From Eoetvoesia sp035555955 (GTDB lineage Bacteria; Pseudomonadota; Gammaproteobacteria; Burkholderiales; Burkholderiaceae_B): 64,000 nucleotides of DNA. Position 1 is the stretch's first letter. Every line of letters starts with the position of its first letter. Shown here piece after piece: positions 44,176-53,803 of this stretch. The translations under genes and the position numbers were made by a program. Where the stretch lies: the NCBI RefSeq assembly GCF_035555955.1, contig NZ_DATMGA010000009.1:10370-74369 (forward strand). The letters run 5' to 3'. The notes under the pieces were generated by a model. That model made no database searches. It saw only the letters and a list, made by a program, of their open reading frames with translations, and was not told the origin of the DNA.

Positions 44176-46473
44176 TCAAGCAGCCTGGCGCAGCAGCCTG
44201 GCGGCCTCCACCATGGCGACCAGCGCCGCTTCGGTTTCGGGCCAGGCGCGGGTCTTGAGCCCGCAGTCGGGATTCACCCAAAGACGCTCGCGAGGCAGGC
44301 GCGAGCCGGCTTTTTTCATGAGGCCCACCATCCATGCAACGTCGGGCACGTTCGGCGAGTGTATGTCGTAGACGCCCGGCCCGATGTCGTTCGGGTATTC
44401 GAACTGCTCGAAAGCATCCAGCAGCTCCATATTGGAGCGCGAGGTCTCGATGGTGATGACATCGGCGTCCATGGCCGCGATGGCTGGCATGATGTCGTTG
44501 AACTCGGAATAGCACATATGCGTATGGATCTGCGTTTGCTCGCCGACCCCGGCCGTGGCCAAGCGAAAGCAACCGACCGCCCAGGCAAGATAGGCCTGCC
44601 AGTCGTCGCGGCGCAAAGGCAGGCCCTCGCGTATGGCCGGCTCGTCGATCTGAATGACGCCGATGCCGGCGGCCTCCAGGTCGGTGACCTCGTCGCGCAG
44701 CGCCAGCGCCAATTGCCGGCAGGTCAGCTCGCGCGGCTGGTCGTCCCGCACGAACGACCACTGCAGCAGCGTCACCGGGCCGGTCAGCATGCCCTTTACC
44801 GGTTTGCCGGTCAGCGACTGCGCGTACGCAGACCACGCCACCGTCATCGGCGCCGGACGGGACACGTCGCCGAAAATAAGCGGCGGTTTCACGCAACGCG
44901 AACCGTAGCTCTGCACCCAGCCGTTCTGCGTAAAGGCAAAGCCGGCCAGCAACTCGCCGAAATACTCGACCATGTCGTTGCGCTCGGGCTCGCCGTGCAC
45001 CAGGACATCGAGTCCGATTTTTTCCTGGAATCGTATGACGTGCTCGATCTCGGCGCGGATGGCTTTTTCGTAGGCGGCGTCCGCCAACTGGCCTGCCCGC
45101 CAGTTGCGCCGCAAGGAGCGGATCTCGGGCGTCTGCGGGAACGAGCCTATGGTCGTCGTGGGATAGGCCGGCAGTCCGAGGCGCTGCTGTTGTCGTTCGA
45201 TGCGCCGGACGAACGGCGCACGGCTGCGCGGCACCTGGCCCGATTCGCTCAGGCGCTTTTGCACGACGGGGTTGTGAATGCGCTCGGACTGCGCGCGCGC
45301 CCGCACCGCCTCGCGCTGCGTCTGCAGCGCCTGTTGCACCTTGGCATCGACGTTGCCTTCCAGCGCAGCCGCCAGCCAGGCCACTTCATCGAGCTTTTGC
45401 GTGGCAAACGACAGCCATCCCAGCAACTCCGCATCCAATTCCTTTTCGCCAGCCAGATCGACCGGCACATGCAGCAAGGAGCACGATGGCGCCAGCCAAA
45501 GGCGCTCGCCCAGCTTCTGCCTGACGGGCTGCAGCGCCTCCCGCGCCTTGTCCAGATCGGTGCGCCAGACATTGCGGCCATTGACCACGCCGGCCGACAA
45601 TACCTGGTCGGGGCGCAGCGCCGCCACCACCTGGGCCAGTTGCCCCGGGGCGCGCACGAGATCCACGTGCACACCTTGCACCGGCAGTTCGCCAAGCAGT
45701 TCGAGATTGCCCTTCAGGCCTTCGAAATACGTGGCAAGAAGCAGATTGACGCCGGCCCCTGACAAGGCCTGGTAAGCCCGGGCGAATGCGGACTTCCAGG
45801 CCTGGGGCAAGTCCAGGCCCAGAATGGGCTCGTCGATCTGCACCCACTCCACGCCCTGTTGAGCGATGCGAACCAGCACCTCGACATACACGGGCAATAG
45901 CGCATCCAGCAGCGCCAGCTTGCCTTCGTCCTGGGCGCCGCCCGCGAACGCATCGCCCTTGCCCAGCCACAGCCAGGTCAGGGGGCCCGGAATGACGGGC
46001 TTGGCCTTGTAGCCGAGCGCGGCGGCCTCGCGGATATGCTCGAACAAATCCTCGCGGGCAAGGCGGTAGGTCTGGCCGGGCACCAGCTCGGGCACGATGT
46101 AGTGGTAATTGGTATCGAACCACTTCGTCATTTCGCAGGCCGCCGCCGGCGTGCCGCTCGGCGCGCGGCCGCGCGCCATCCTGAATAGCGTATCGAGATC
46201 GACGGGCTCGCCGGAAGGCTGGGCGAAGCGCGGCGGCACGGCGCCAATCAGCGTCGACCATTCCAATACATGGTCGTACCAGGCGAAATCGCCCACCGGC
46301 ACAAACGCCGAACCCGCCTGCGCCTGCACGGCCCAATGGCGGGCGCGCAATTCGCGGCCCACTTCCAGCAGTTCGTCCCGCGACTTCTTGCCCGCCCAAT
46401 ACGCTTCAAGCGCCCATTTCAGTTCACGCTGAGCGCCGATGCGGGGAAAACCTAAATTATGAAAAATACTCAC
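44176..46473 (-). CDS. metE: Cobalamin-independent methionine synthase
   Basis: A 765-residue enzyme that transfers methyl from 5-methyltetrahydrofolate polyglutamate to homocysteine. The two-barrel layout is complete: N-terminal HNLGFPRIGAQRELKWALEAYW, and a C-terminal catalytic barrel with zinc ligands in HTHMCYSEF and VNPDCGLKTR and homocysteine-binding TTIGSFPQT. The start is a GTG at 46473 (reading MSIFHNLGF). It is divergent from metR, its expected activator. No cobalamin riboswitch was seen in the leader. Confidence 0.96.
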   Translation of the reverse strand: MSIFHNLGFPRIGAQRELKWALEAYWAGKKSRDELLEVGRELRARHWAVQAQAGSAFVPVGDFAWYDHVLEWSTLIGAVPPRFAQPSGEPVDLDTLFRMARGRAPSGTPAAACEMTKWFDTNYHYIVPELVPGQTYRLAREDLFEHIREAAALGYKAKPVIPGPLTWLWLGKGDAFAGGAQDEGKLALLDALLPVYVEVLVRIAQQGVEWVQIDEPILGLDLPQAWKSAFARAYQALSGAGVNLLLATYFEGLKGNLELLGELPVQGVHVDLVRAPGQLAQVVAALRPDQVLSAGVVNGRNVWRTDLDKAREALQPVRQKLGERLWLAPSCSLLHVPVDLAGEKELDAELLGWLSFATQKLDEVAWLAAALEGNVDAKVQQALQTQREAVRARAQSERIHNPVVQKRLSESGQVPRSRAPFVRRIERQQQRLGLPAYPTTTIGSFPQTPEIRSLRRNWRAGQLADAAYEKAIRAEIEHVIRFQEKIGLDVLVHGEPERNDMVEYFGELLAGFAFTQNGWVQSYGSRCVKPPLIFGDVSRPAPMTVAWSAYAQSLTGKPVKGMLTGPVTLLQWSFVRDDQPRELTCRQLALALRDEVTDLEAAGIGVIQIDEPAIREGLPLRRDDWQAYLAWAVGCFRLATAGVGEQTQIHTHMCYSEFNDIMPAIAAMDADVITIETSRSNMELLDAFEQFEYPNDIGPGVYDIHSPNVPDVAWMVGLMKKAGSRLPRERLWVNPDCGLKTRAWPETEAALVAMVEAARLLRQAA

Positions 46474-46562
46474 ACTAAATCCAAAATGGTTGAAAATTTC
46501 TAGTGGTTATTATTGTGCTACCTGTGGCTAATGAATCAAAATCAAATACAACATTTATAAAA

Positions 46563-46575
46563 TGAGTTATTCTCA
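46563..46575. promoter_or_regulatory. Candidate MetR-binding site
   Basis: TGAGTTATTCTCA is a 13-bp dyad close to the MetR consensus TGAA-N5-TTCA, with G/C in place of the fourth base of each arm. It lies in the metE-metR divergent region, 90 bp upstream of metE and 161 bp upstream of metR, the location expected for MetR. Confidence 0.5.
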
Positions 46576-46710
46576 TGCTAAGGATCGCCGGTCACAGGCT
46601 CTGCGGCGCGGGCCTGAGGCCCAGGCTTTTGGCGCCGGGCCGGAACCTGGCTTCAGGCGGGGGACTGGATCCGGAACGGGGCCTTGCCCTTTTCGACATC
46701 AATAATTCAC

Positions 46711-46726
46711 TTGCGATTATTCGCAA
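46711..46726. promoter_or_regulatory. Perfect dyad at the metR translation start region
   Basis: TTGCGA-TTAT-TCGCAA is a perfect inverted repeat ending 9 bases before the metR ATG, where a Shine-Dalgarno would be expected; none is evident. It does not match the MetR consensus. It could be a repressor site or an RNA hairpin affecting metR translation. Confidence 0.4.
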
Positions 46727-46735
46727 CACAGAGCC

Positions 46736-47668
46736 ATGCTGGAAATCCGCCATCTTGAAACCCTGACCGCCATTCGTGAAGCCGGCAGCCTGCAAGACGC
46801 CGCCGAACGCCTGCATGTGACGCAGTCGGCGCTGTCGCATCAGTTGCGCGACCTGGAGGTGCGCCTGAAAACCCCCTTGCTGAACCGGCGCACCCGCCCC
46901 GCCCGCCTGACGACCGCCGCGCTGCGCATCCTGGCGCTGGCCGACGACATACTGCCCAAGCTCAAGGCAACCGAAAGGGAACTCCAGCGCCTTTCGGCGG
47001 GACGCACGGGAAGGCTGCACCTGGCTATCGAATGCCACTCCTGTTTTCAATGGCTGATGCCGTCCCTGGACTCGTTCAGGCAGGACTGGCCGGACGTCAC
47101 CCTGGATCTTTCGGCGGCATTTTCGTTTGCCCCGCTTCCCGCCCTGCTTCGCGGCGATCTGGATGTAGTGATCACCTCGGACCCGCAAGCCCTGGATGCG
47201 GTCAAGTACCTGCCGCTGTTCCGCTACGAATTGGTTCTAGCCGTGGCAGCCGCCAACCCGTTGGCCCAATACAAATACATACAGCCCGAGCAACTGGCCG
47301 ACCAGGTTCTGATTACCTACCCGGTGGACAAGCAGCGCCTGGATGTCTACACGGCGTTTCTGGATCCGGCGGGCGTAGAGCCAGCCAGCATTCGCAAGGC
47401 CGAGCTGACCCCGATCATTGCGCAACTGGTGGCCAGCCAGCGCGGTGTGGCGGCCCTGCCCAATTGGGCATTGACTGAATACCTGGACCAGGGCTGGCTG
47501 CGCATATGCCACTTGGGCGAACATGGCGTGTGGCGCACCCTGTACGCCGCTGTCCGGCTGGAAGACGCCGACGCCCCTTACTTGCAGGCCTTCATGGCCA
47601 AGGCCCGCGAGATCTGCTTCAAGACCCTCGACGGCATCAAGGCTGTGCGCGAGGAACGCGGACGGTAG
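46736..47668 (+). CDS. metR: LysR-family regulator MetR
   Basis: A 310-residue LysR protein with helix-turn-helix SLQDAAERLHVTQSALSHQL followed by LEVRLKTPLLNRR. The effector domain carries ECHSCFQWLMPSLDSFRQDWPDV, a MetR-specific stretch. In proteobacteria MetR activates metE with homocysteine as co-effector. The divergent placement next to metE supports the assignment. It is convergent with recX, 17 bp apart. Confidence 0.93.
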   Translation: MLEIRHLETLTAIREAGSLQDAAERLHVTQSALSHQLRDLEVRLKTPLLNRRTRPARLTTAALRILALADDILPKLKATERELQRLSAGRTGRLHLAIECHSCFQWLMPSLDSFRQDWPDVTLDLSAAFSFAPLPALLRGDLDVVITSDPQALDAVKYLPLFRYELVLAVAAANPLAQYKYIQPEQLADQVLITYPVDKQRLDVYTAFLDPAGVEPASIRKAELTPIIAQLVASQRGVAALPNWALTEYLDQGWLRICHLGEHGVWRTLYAAVRLEDADAPYLQAFMAKAREICFKTLDGIKAVREERGR

Positions 47669-47685
47669 CAGCCCCTATGAAGGCT

Positions 47686-48294
47686 TTACCGGGAATCGTC
47701 GAGCTCGCCCAATATGCGCCGCAGGCAATCGGGAGAGAACCCGCGCGAGGCCAGGAAACGGAACTGCCGCGCATAGTCGGCGCGATCAGCAGGCGCGCGG
47801 TTGAACTTGCGCTGCCAGACCTCCCGGGCGCGCTCGAGCTCGGTTTCTTGCAATTGGCTACGTATTTGTGCGATGTGCTCGTCGGGCAGGCCGTGCTGGC
47901 GCAGTTCTTGCACGACCAGGGCCGCGCCTTTTCGGGAAGCGCGGCGATGCACCAGGCTTTGCGCGAAGCGCGTATTGGAAAGCCAGTTTTCTCGCTCGAG
48001 CTCGTTGAGCACGTCTTCGAGCTCTTGAGGATTGGCGGGGTCGACATGGGCGGCCAGTTTGCGCGCCAGCTCGACCCGCGAATGCTCGCGCCGCGACAAA
48101 AAGCCCACAGCCCGCATTTTTAGGGACGGGCCGTTGGGCCTGGCGGCCGCAGAAACCGGCGCACCGGCCGTTGACTGTTGGGCGGGAGCGGGCGACATTT
48201 GCTCGAACCCATCGTCGGAGTCGGATTGCCCGCCGCCGGACTGGCGGCCGCGCCGACGGGCCCCGAAGCTGCCGTGGGAATCGTGCCAGCCCAT
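47686..48294 (-). CDS. recX: Regulatory protein RecX
   Basis: A 202-residue RecX with three-helix repeats: RAVGFLSRREHSRVELARKLA, VLNELERENWLSNTRFAQSLVHRR and the C-terminal YARQFRFLASRGFSPDCLRRIL. RecX modulates RecA filament dynamics. The N-terminal 55 residues are low-complexity (Gly/Ser/Asp/Ala) and unlike the compact E. coli protein; a start nearer SLKMRAVGF would remove them. It follows recA by 40 bp and is likely co-transcribed by read-through. Confidence 0.92.
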   Translation of the reverse strand: MGWHDSHGSFGARRRGRQSGGGQSDSDDGFEQMSPAPAQQSTAGAPVSAAARPNGPSLKMRAVGFLSRREHSRVELARKLAAHVDPANPQELEDVLNELERENWLSNTRFAQSLVHRRASRKGAALVVQELRQHGLPDEHIAQIRSQLQETELERAREVWQRKFNRAPADRADYARQFRFLASRGFSPDCLRRILGELDDSR

Positions 48295-48334
48295 ATGCGC
48301 CGCCTTGCCCGAACCTTTTGCCCCAGCCCCAGCC

Positions 48335-49420
<1,086 letters not shown>

Positions 49421-49454
49421 TGAGGAATCCTTGGCTAAAGAGTAGTAAATGCTT

Positions 49455-49478
49455 GAACCGGGAGCCCGACCCCGGTTC
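49455..49478 (-). other. Hairpin in the recA leader
   Basis: GAACCGGG and CCCGGTTC flank an 8-base spacer, 35 bases upstream of the recA start and within the transcript predicted from the LexA-controlled promoter. There is no T-run, so it is not a terminator. It may stabilise the recA mRNA 5' end. Confidence 0.4.
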
Positions 49479-49496
49479 TGTTAATTATCACACCAA

Positions 49497-49527
49497 ATTA
49501 TACTGTATAAATACACAGATAAAGCAA
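49497..49527 (-). promoter_or_regulatory. recA promoter with LexA (SOS) box
   Basis: A 16-bp site CTGTATAAATACACAG at 49503-49518 matches the proteobacterial LexA consensus CTGT-N8-ACAG. On the minus strand it abuts a perfect TATAAT at 49502-49497, with a TTGCTT near 49527-49522 as a possible -35 (spacing 19). LexA bound here would block RNA polymerase at the recA promoter. Confidence 0.9.
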
Positions 49528-49615
49528 TATTTCTCGTTTACCCTTACTAGACCTGCGCCAAAACCGCATGCCAGAATGGCCGACATCAACCATTGCCTGT
49601 GCCAGCCAGCCCGAC

Positions 49616-50338
49616 ATGCGTATTCTAATCGCCGAGGACGACAGTATTCTTGCGGATGGACTTTCCCGTTCACTGCGCTACGACGGCTATGCCGTCGACG
49701 TGGTGCACGACGGCTCCAGCGCCGATTCCGCCTTGCAGCTGCAAGCCTTCGATCTGCTCATCCTGGACCTCGACCTTCCCCAAACCAGCGGCCTGTCCGT
49801 GCTGCGCCAACTGCGCCAGCGCCAAAGCGCCCTGCCCGTGCTCATACTTACCGCCTCCGACACCGTCGAACAGCGGGTCAAGGGCCTGGATCTGGGCGCC
49901 GACGACTACATGGCCAAGCCTTTCGCGCTGTCCGAACTCGAGGCCCGGGTGCGCGCCCTGACCCGCCGCAGCGCCGGCAACAGCACCACGCTGCTGCGGC
50001 ACAAGCGGCTCAGCTTCGACCTCAACGGACGCACGGCCCGTATCGACGGCCAGCCCCTGGAACTCTCGGCGCGCGAAACCAGCCTGCTCGAAATATTCCT
50101 GTCGCGCTGCGGCCGCATGATCAGCAAGAACCAGTTCGTCGACCTGCTGTGCGAATGGGGCGAAGAGGTCACCACCAACGCCATCGAAGTCTACATCTAC
50201 CGACTGCGCAAAAAACTGGAGCCCAGCGGCGCGAAGATCGTCACGGTGCGCGGGCTGGGCTATTGCCTGGAACCCGACAATTCGCAAGGCGAAACCGGTT
50301 CGCCCGCCAGCGCCATCCCGCCCAAGCTCAATGCCTGA
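49616..50338 (+). CDS. OmpR/PhoB-type response regulator, TctD-like
   Basis: A 240-residue response regulator. The receiver domain has the acidic pair D8/D9, phosphoacceptor D51 (LLILDLDLP), and the Lys in YMAKPF. The C-terminal winged helix (about 130-220) includes VTTNAIEVYIYRLRKKLE. The pattern resembles TctD of tricarboxylate-uptake systems. The start at 49616 (MRILIAEDD) is used because the receiver fold begins there. It overlaps the kinase gene by 8 bp and probably regulates the MHS transporter downstream. Confidence 0.88.
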   Translation: MRILIAEDDSILADGLSRSLRYDGYAVDVVHDGSSADSALQLQAFDLLILDLDLPQTSGLSVLRQLRQRQSALPVLILTASDTVEQRVKGLDLGADDYMAKPFALSELEARVRALTRRSAGNSTTLLRHKRLSFDLNGRTARIDGQPLELSARETSLLEIFLSRCGRMISKNQFVDLLCEWGEEVTTNAIEVYIYRLRKKLEPSGAKIVTVRGLGYCLEPDNSQGETGSPASAIPPKLNA

Positions 50339-51773
50339 CACTCCCGATTCCCCCAGCGCCGCCGCGCCCGCGGGTGGCGCGCGCCGCCCGCGCAACAAAA
50401 GCCTGATGGGCCAGATCCTGATCTGGATGTTCGGCCCTCTTTTCCTGCTGTGGACCATCGGCATCGTCATCACCTACTTCATCGCGCAGAACATCGCCAA
50501 CGCGCCCTACGACCGCACGCTCACCGACCACCTGCGCGCGCTCAAGCACGAAATCGAGCAATCGCGCATCGACGGCGGATTCTCGCTCTCGCCCACCCTG
50601 CTCACGGTGTTCCGCGGCGAAGACGAGCAACCCACGCGCTGGGAAATCCGCGACGCGAACGGCCATTCGCTGGCCGGCACCGCACACATCCCCCTGCCCG
50701 ACAACTGGGCCTACGAAAAAGACAAGATCCGCTTCCTCAACGACAGCCTGGACGGCCAAAGCGTCCGCATCGCCTACACCTGGGGCGGCCAGGACGCGAA
50801 CGGCACCCCTTTCCTGACCGTCGTCGCGCAAACCAACGAAAGGCGCGCCATCCTCCAGCAAGAAATATTGACCGGCATGCTTACGCCGCAGCTCATCGTC
50901 CTGCCCCTGGCCGCTCTGCTGGCAGGGCTGGGGCTCACGCAGGGCCTGGAACCCCTGACCCTGCTGCAGGAACGCATACGCGCCAGGCGGCCCAACGATC
51001 TCTCGCCCATCGAACAGGATCTGGCCCCCGCCGAAATCACGCCGCTGCTCACCGCCATGAACGATTTGCTGCATCGCCTGGCCTCCAGCACGCAAGCCCA
51101 GCGGCGGTTCGTCGCCAACGCCGCCCACCAGTTGAAAACGCCTTTGGCGGGCATGCGCACGCAGGCCGAACTTGCGCTGCGCGAACACAGCACCGAAAAG
51201 CTCGACGACAGCCTGAAGCAGTTGGTCAAGGGATCGCAGCGCGCCACGCGCCTGGTCAACCAGCTTCTGGCGCTGACCCGCGCGGAAAGCGTCGATAATC
51301 CCGCCCGCCATGCCAGCGAGCGCATCGACCTCAATACCCTCGCGCAAGCGCAAACCGCCCGCTGGGTCGAACAGGCCATGCTCAAGAACATCGACCTGGG
51401 ATTCGAGCCGGCCTCCGGCCCGGTATGGATAGCCGGCGACTCGCTGATGCTGGACGAAATGCTGGGCAATCTCATCGACAACGCCCTGCTCTATACGCCG
51501 GAAAACGGCTGGGTCACCGTGCGCGTCGGCCATTCGCCCGCGCCTTGCCTCGAGGTGGAGGACTCGGGCAGCGGCATTCCCGCTGAGTACCGTGAGCAGA
51601 TATTCGATCGTTTTTTCCGGATACTCGGCACCTCGGTGGACGGCAGCGGCCTGGGTTTGGCCATCGTCAAGGAAATCGCCGAACAGCACGGCGCCACGAT
51701 TGCCTTCGCAGAGCCGGGCCAGCGCAACGGCCAGCCCGGAACGACGTGCTTGCGGATAAGCTTTCCAACATAG
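50331..51773 (+). CDS. Sensor histidine kinase, TctE-like
   Basis: A 480-residue inner-membrane kinase. Two membrane segments (about residues 28-50 and 185-203) flank a periplasmic sensor region of the 2CSK_N type seen in TctE. The dimerisation domain has H266 in AAHQLKTPLAG, and the ATPase domain has N (DEMLGNLIDNALLYTP), G1 (VEDSGSGIP) and G2 (GSGLGLAIV). It phosphorylates the response regulator encoded immediately upstream. The periplasmic ligand is probably a small carboxylate, inferred from the TctE relationship. Confidence 0.88.
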   Translation: MPDTPDSPSAAAPAGGARRPRNKSLMGQILIWMFGPLFLLWTIGIVITYFIAQNIANAPYDRTLTDHLRALKHEIEQSRIDGGFSLSPTLLTVFRGEDEQPTRWEIRDANGHSLAGTAHIPLPDNWAYEKDKIRFLNDSLDGQSVRIAYTWGGQDANGTPFLTVVAQTNERRAILQQEILTGMLTPQLIVLPLAALLAGLGLTQGLEPLTLLQERIRARRPNDLSPIEQDLAPAEITPLLTAMNDLLHRLASSTQAQRRFVANAAHQLKTPLAGMRTQAELALREHSTEKLDDSLKQLVKGSQRATRLVNQLLALTRAESVDNPARHASERIDLNTLAQAQTARWVEQAMLKNIDLGFEPASGPVWIAGDSLMLDEMLGNLIDNALLYTPENGWVTVRVGHSPAPCLEVEDSGSGIPAEYREQIFDRFFRILGTSVDGSGLGLAIVKEIAEQHGATIAFAEPGQRNGQPGTTCLRISFPT

Positions 51774-51792
51774 AATTATAATAATTAGTTAC

Positions 51793-51810
51793 TATTTTTA
51801 CATAAAAATA
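51793..51810. promoter_or_regulatory. AT-rich inverted repeat upstream of the MHS transporter
   Basis: TATTTTTA and TAAAAATA flank CA in a strikingly AT-rich island (51775-51815) within GC-rich DNA, 133 bp upstream of the transporter start. It is a plausible binding site for the response regulator encoded just upstream, or part of the transporter promoter. Confidence 0.4.
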
Positions 51811-51942
51811 ACATCCGGGCAGCCACACGTCAGTTTGCTGTCAGCGACGTTTTCTACTGTGTGCCTACCCCGCCCGATAGGCGGACAACCAAAGCAAAAG
51901 CACAAAGCCTGCCTACAGGTTCCATCCCTTAGAGGAGACAAC

Positions 51943-53643
51943 ATGAGTTCATCCAGCACGGTAGTTCCGCCGCGCCCGCAGCACGCCAACGGCGCACCCG
52001 CCGCCACCAACCGCCCCATGACGGCCGAAGAAAAACGCGTCATCTTCGCTTCGTCGCTGGGCACTGTTTTCGAGTGGTACGACTTCTATCTGTACGGTTC
52101 GCTGGCCGCCATCATCGCCGCGCACTTCTTTTCCGGCGTCAACCCGACGGCCGGCTTCATCTTCGCCCTGCTGGCCTTCGCCGCGGGCTTTGCCGTGCGT
52201 CCTTTCGGCGCGCTGGTGTTCGGCCGGCTGGGCGACATGGTCGGGCGCAAATACACGTTTCTCATCACCATCCTGATCATGGGCCTGTCGACCTTCCTGG
52301 TCGGCGTCCTGCCTTCGTACGGGTCGATCGGCCTCGCCGCGCCCATCATCCTCATCGTCCTGCGCCTGCTGCAAGGTCTGGCGCTGGGCGGCGAATACGG
52401 CGGCGCCGCAACCTACGTGGCCGAGCATGCCCCGCAAAACCGCCGCGGCTTCTACACGAGCTGGATCCAGACCACGGCGACCATGGGCCTGTTCCTGTCC
52501 CTGCTGCTCATCCTGGGCATCCGCAGCGCGCTGGGCGAGCAAGCCTTCCTGGACTGGGGCTGGCGCGTTCCCTTCCTGATCTCCTCCATCCTGCTGGCGA
52601 TTTCCGTCTGGATCCGCATGCGCCTGCACGAGTCGCCCGCCTTCATCAAAATGAAAGAGGAAGGCAAGCAGTCCAAGGCGCCGCTCAAGGACTCGTTCGG
52701 CAAATGGAGCAACCTGAAGATCGTGCTGCTGGCCTTGCTGGGCCTGACCGCCGGCCAGGCCGTCGTCTGGTACACGGGCCAGTTCTACGCCCTGTTCTTC
52801 CTGACCAAGACTCTGGGCCTGACCGCCAACACCGCCAACATCATGATTGCGCTGGCCCTGCTCATCGGCACGCCATTCTTCGTGATCTTCGGGGCGCTGT
52901 CCGACCGCATCGGCCGTAAACCCATCATCATGGCCGGCTGCCTTATCGCCGCGCTTACCTACTTCCCCGTCTTCAAGGGCATCACCCACTTCGCCAATCC
53001 CACGCTCGAGGCCGCGCAGGCATCGGCGCCGGTGACCATCATCGCCGACCCCAACACCTGCTCGTTCCAGTTCAACCCGGTGGGCACCTCGTCGTTCACC
53101 AGCTCCTGCGACATCCTGAAGGCATTCATGGCCGGCAACTCGGTCAACTACGCCAACCAGGCCGCGCCGGCGGGCACGGTGGCCACGGCCAAGATTGGCA
53201 ACGACGTGTTCACCTCGTTCGAGGGCAAGGGCCTGAGCAAGGCCGAATTCACGGCCAAGTCGGCGGAGCTCAAGAAGTCGATGACCGAAGCCATCCGCAG
53301 CCATGGCTACCCGGCCAAGGCCGATCCCTCGCAGATCAACTACGTCATGGTGGTCATATTGCTGACCTTCCTGGTCATCCTGGTAACCATGGTGTACGGG
53401 CCCATTGCCGCCATGCTGGTCGAACTCTTCCCGACGCGCATCCGCTATACCTCGATGAGCCTGCCCTACCACATCGGCAATGGATGGTTCGGCGGCTTCC
53501 TGCCTCCCGTGGCCTTCGCCATCGTTGCGGCAACCGGCAACATCTACGATGGCTTGTGGTACCCCATCATCGTCGCGGCCATGTCCCTGGTGATCGGCAC
53601 GCTGTTCATCAAGGAAACCAAGGATACCGACATCAACGCCTGA
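51943..53643 (+). CDS. MHS-family MFS transporter (metabolite:H+ symporter)
   Basis: A 566-residue inner-membrane transporter of the ProP/KgtP/ShiA group: LGTVFEWYDFYLYGSLAAIIA in helix 1, GRLGDMVGRKYTFLIT (the MFS loop 2-3 motif) and LRLLQGLALGGEYGGAATYVAEHAP. It is about 120 residues longer than typical members because of an inserted domain (about residues 345-470) between C-terminal helices. That insert is soluble and contains two Cys (C373 and C389). The start at 51943 follows AGAGGAG. A terminator at 53716 ends the unit. The substrate is probably an organic acid, inferred from the two-component partner. Confidence 0.87.
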   Translation: MSSSSTVVPPRPQHANGAPAATNRPMTAEEKRVIFASSLGTVFEWYDFYLYGSLAAIIAAHFFSGVNPTAGFIFALLAFAAGFAVRPFGALVFGRLGDMVGRKYTFLITILIMGLSTFLVGVLPSYGSIGLAAPIILIVLRLLQGLALGGEYGGAATYVAEHAPQNRRGFYTSWIQTTATMGLFLSLLLILGIRSALGEQAFLDWGWRVPFLISSILLAISVWIRMRLHESPAFIKMKEEGKQSKAPLKDSFGKWSNLKIVLLALLGLTAGQAVVWYTGQFYALFFLTKTLGLTANTANIMIALALLIGTPFFVIFGALSDRIGRKPIIMAGCLIAALTYFPVFKGITHFANPTLEAAQASAPVTIIADPNTCSFQFNPVGTSSFTSSCDILKAFMAGNSVNYANQAAPAGTVATAKIGNDVFTSFEGKGLSKAEFTAKSAELKKSMTEAIRSHGYPAKADPSQINYVMVVILLTFLVILVTMVYGPIAAMLVELFPTRIRYTSMSLPYHIGNGWFGGFLPPVAFAIVAATGNIYDGLWYPIIVAAMSLVIGTLFIKETKDTDINA

Positions 53644-53715
53644 GCCGCTCCCGCAGGCCGGGACGGCGTTTCCGCGCGCAAGCCCTTCCACATGCTGTAC
53701 CGTTAGCCGCGCCCG

Positions 53716-53740
53716 GCCGCCTCCCGGGGCGGCTTTTTTT
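53716..53740 (+). terminator. Intrinsic terminator of the MHS transporter gene
   Basis: GCCGCC and GGCGGC arms with a TCCCGG loop are followed by seven T on the plus strand, 73 bases after the transporter stop. Confidence 0.85.
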
Positions 53741-53780
53741 ATATCCCGAAACTGGGCAAACCGTTGCCGGCCCGCACGGC

Positions 53781-53803
53781 GGATAAGTATTTTTTACTTA
53801 TCC
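53781..53803. repeat. Perfect 9-bp inverted repeat
   Basis: GGATAAGTA and TACTTATCC flank TTTTT, in the gene-free stretch between the MHS transporter terminator and the candidate small RNA terminator. It is either an operator (with AT-rich centre) or an RNA hairpin near the 5' side of a small transcript. Confidence 0.5.

Noticed and set aside
46460..46472. TGAA-N5-CTCA, a near MetR box
   Set aside because: It lies within the first codons of metE, where activator binding would make little sense; taken as chance.
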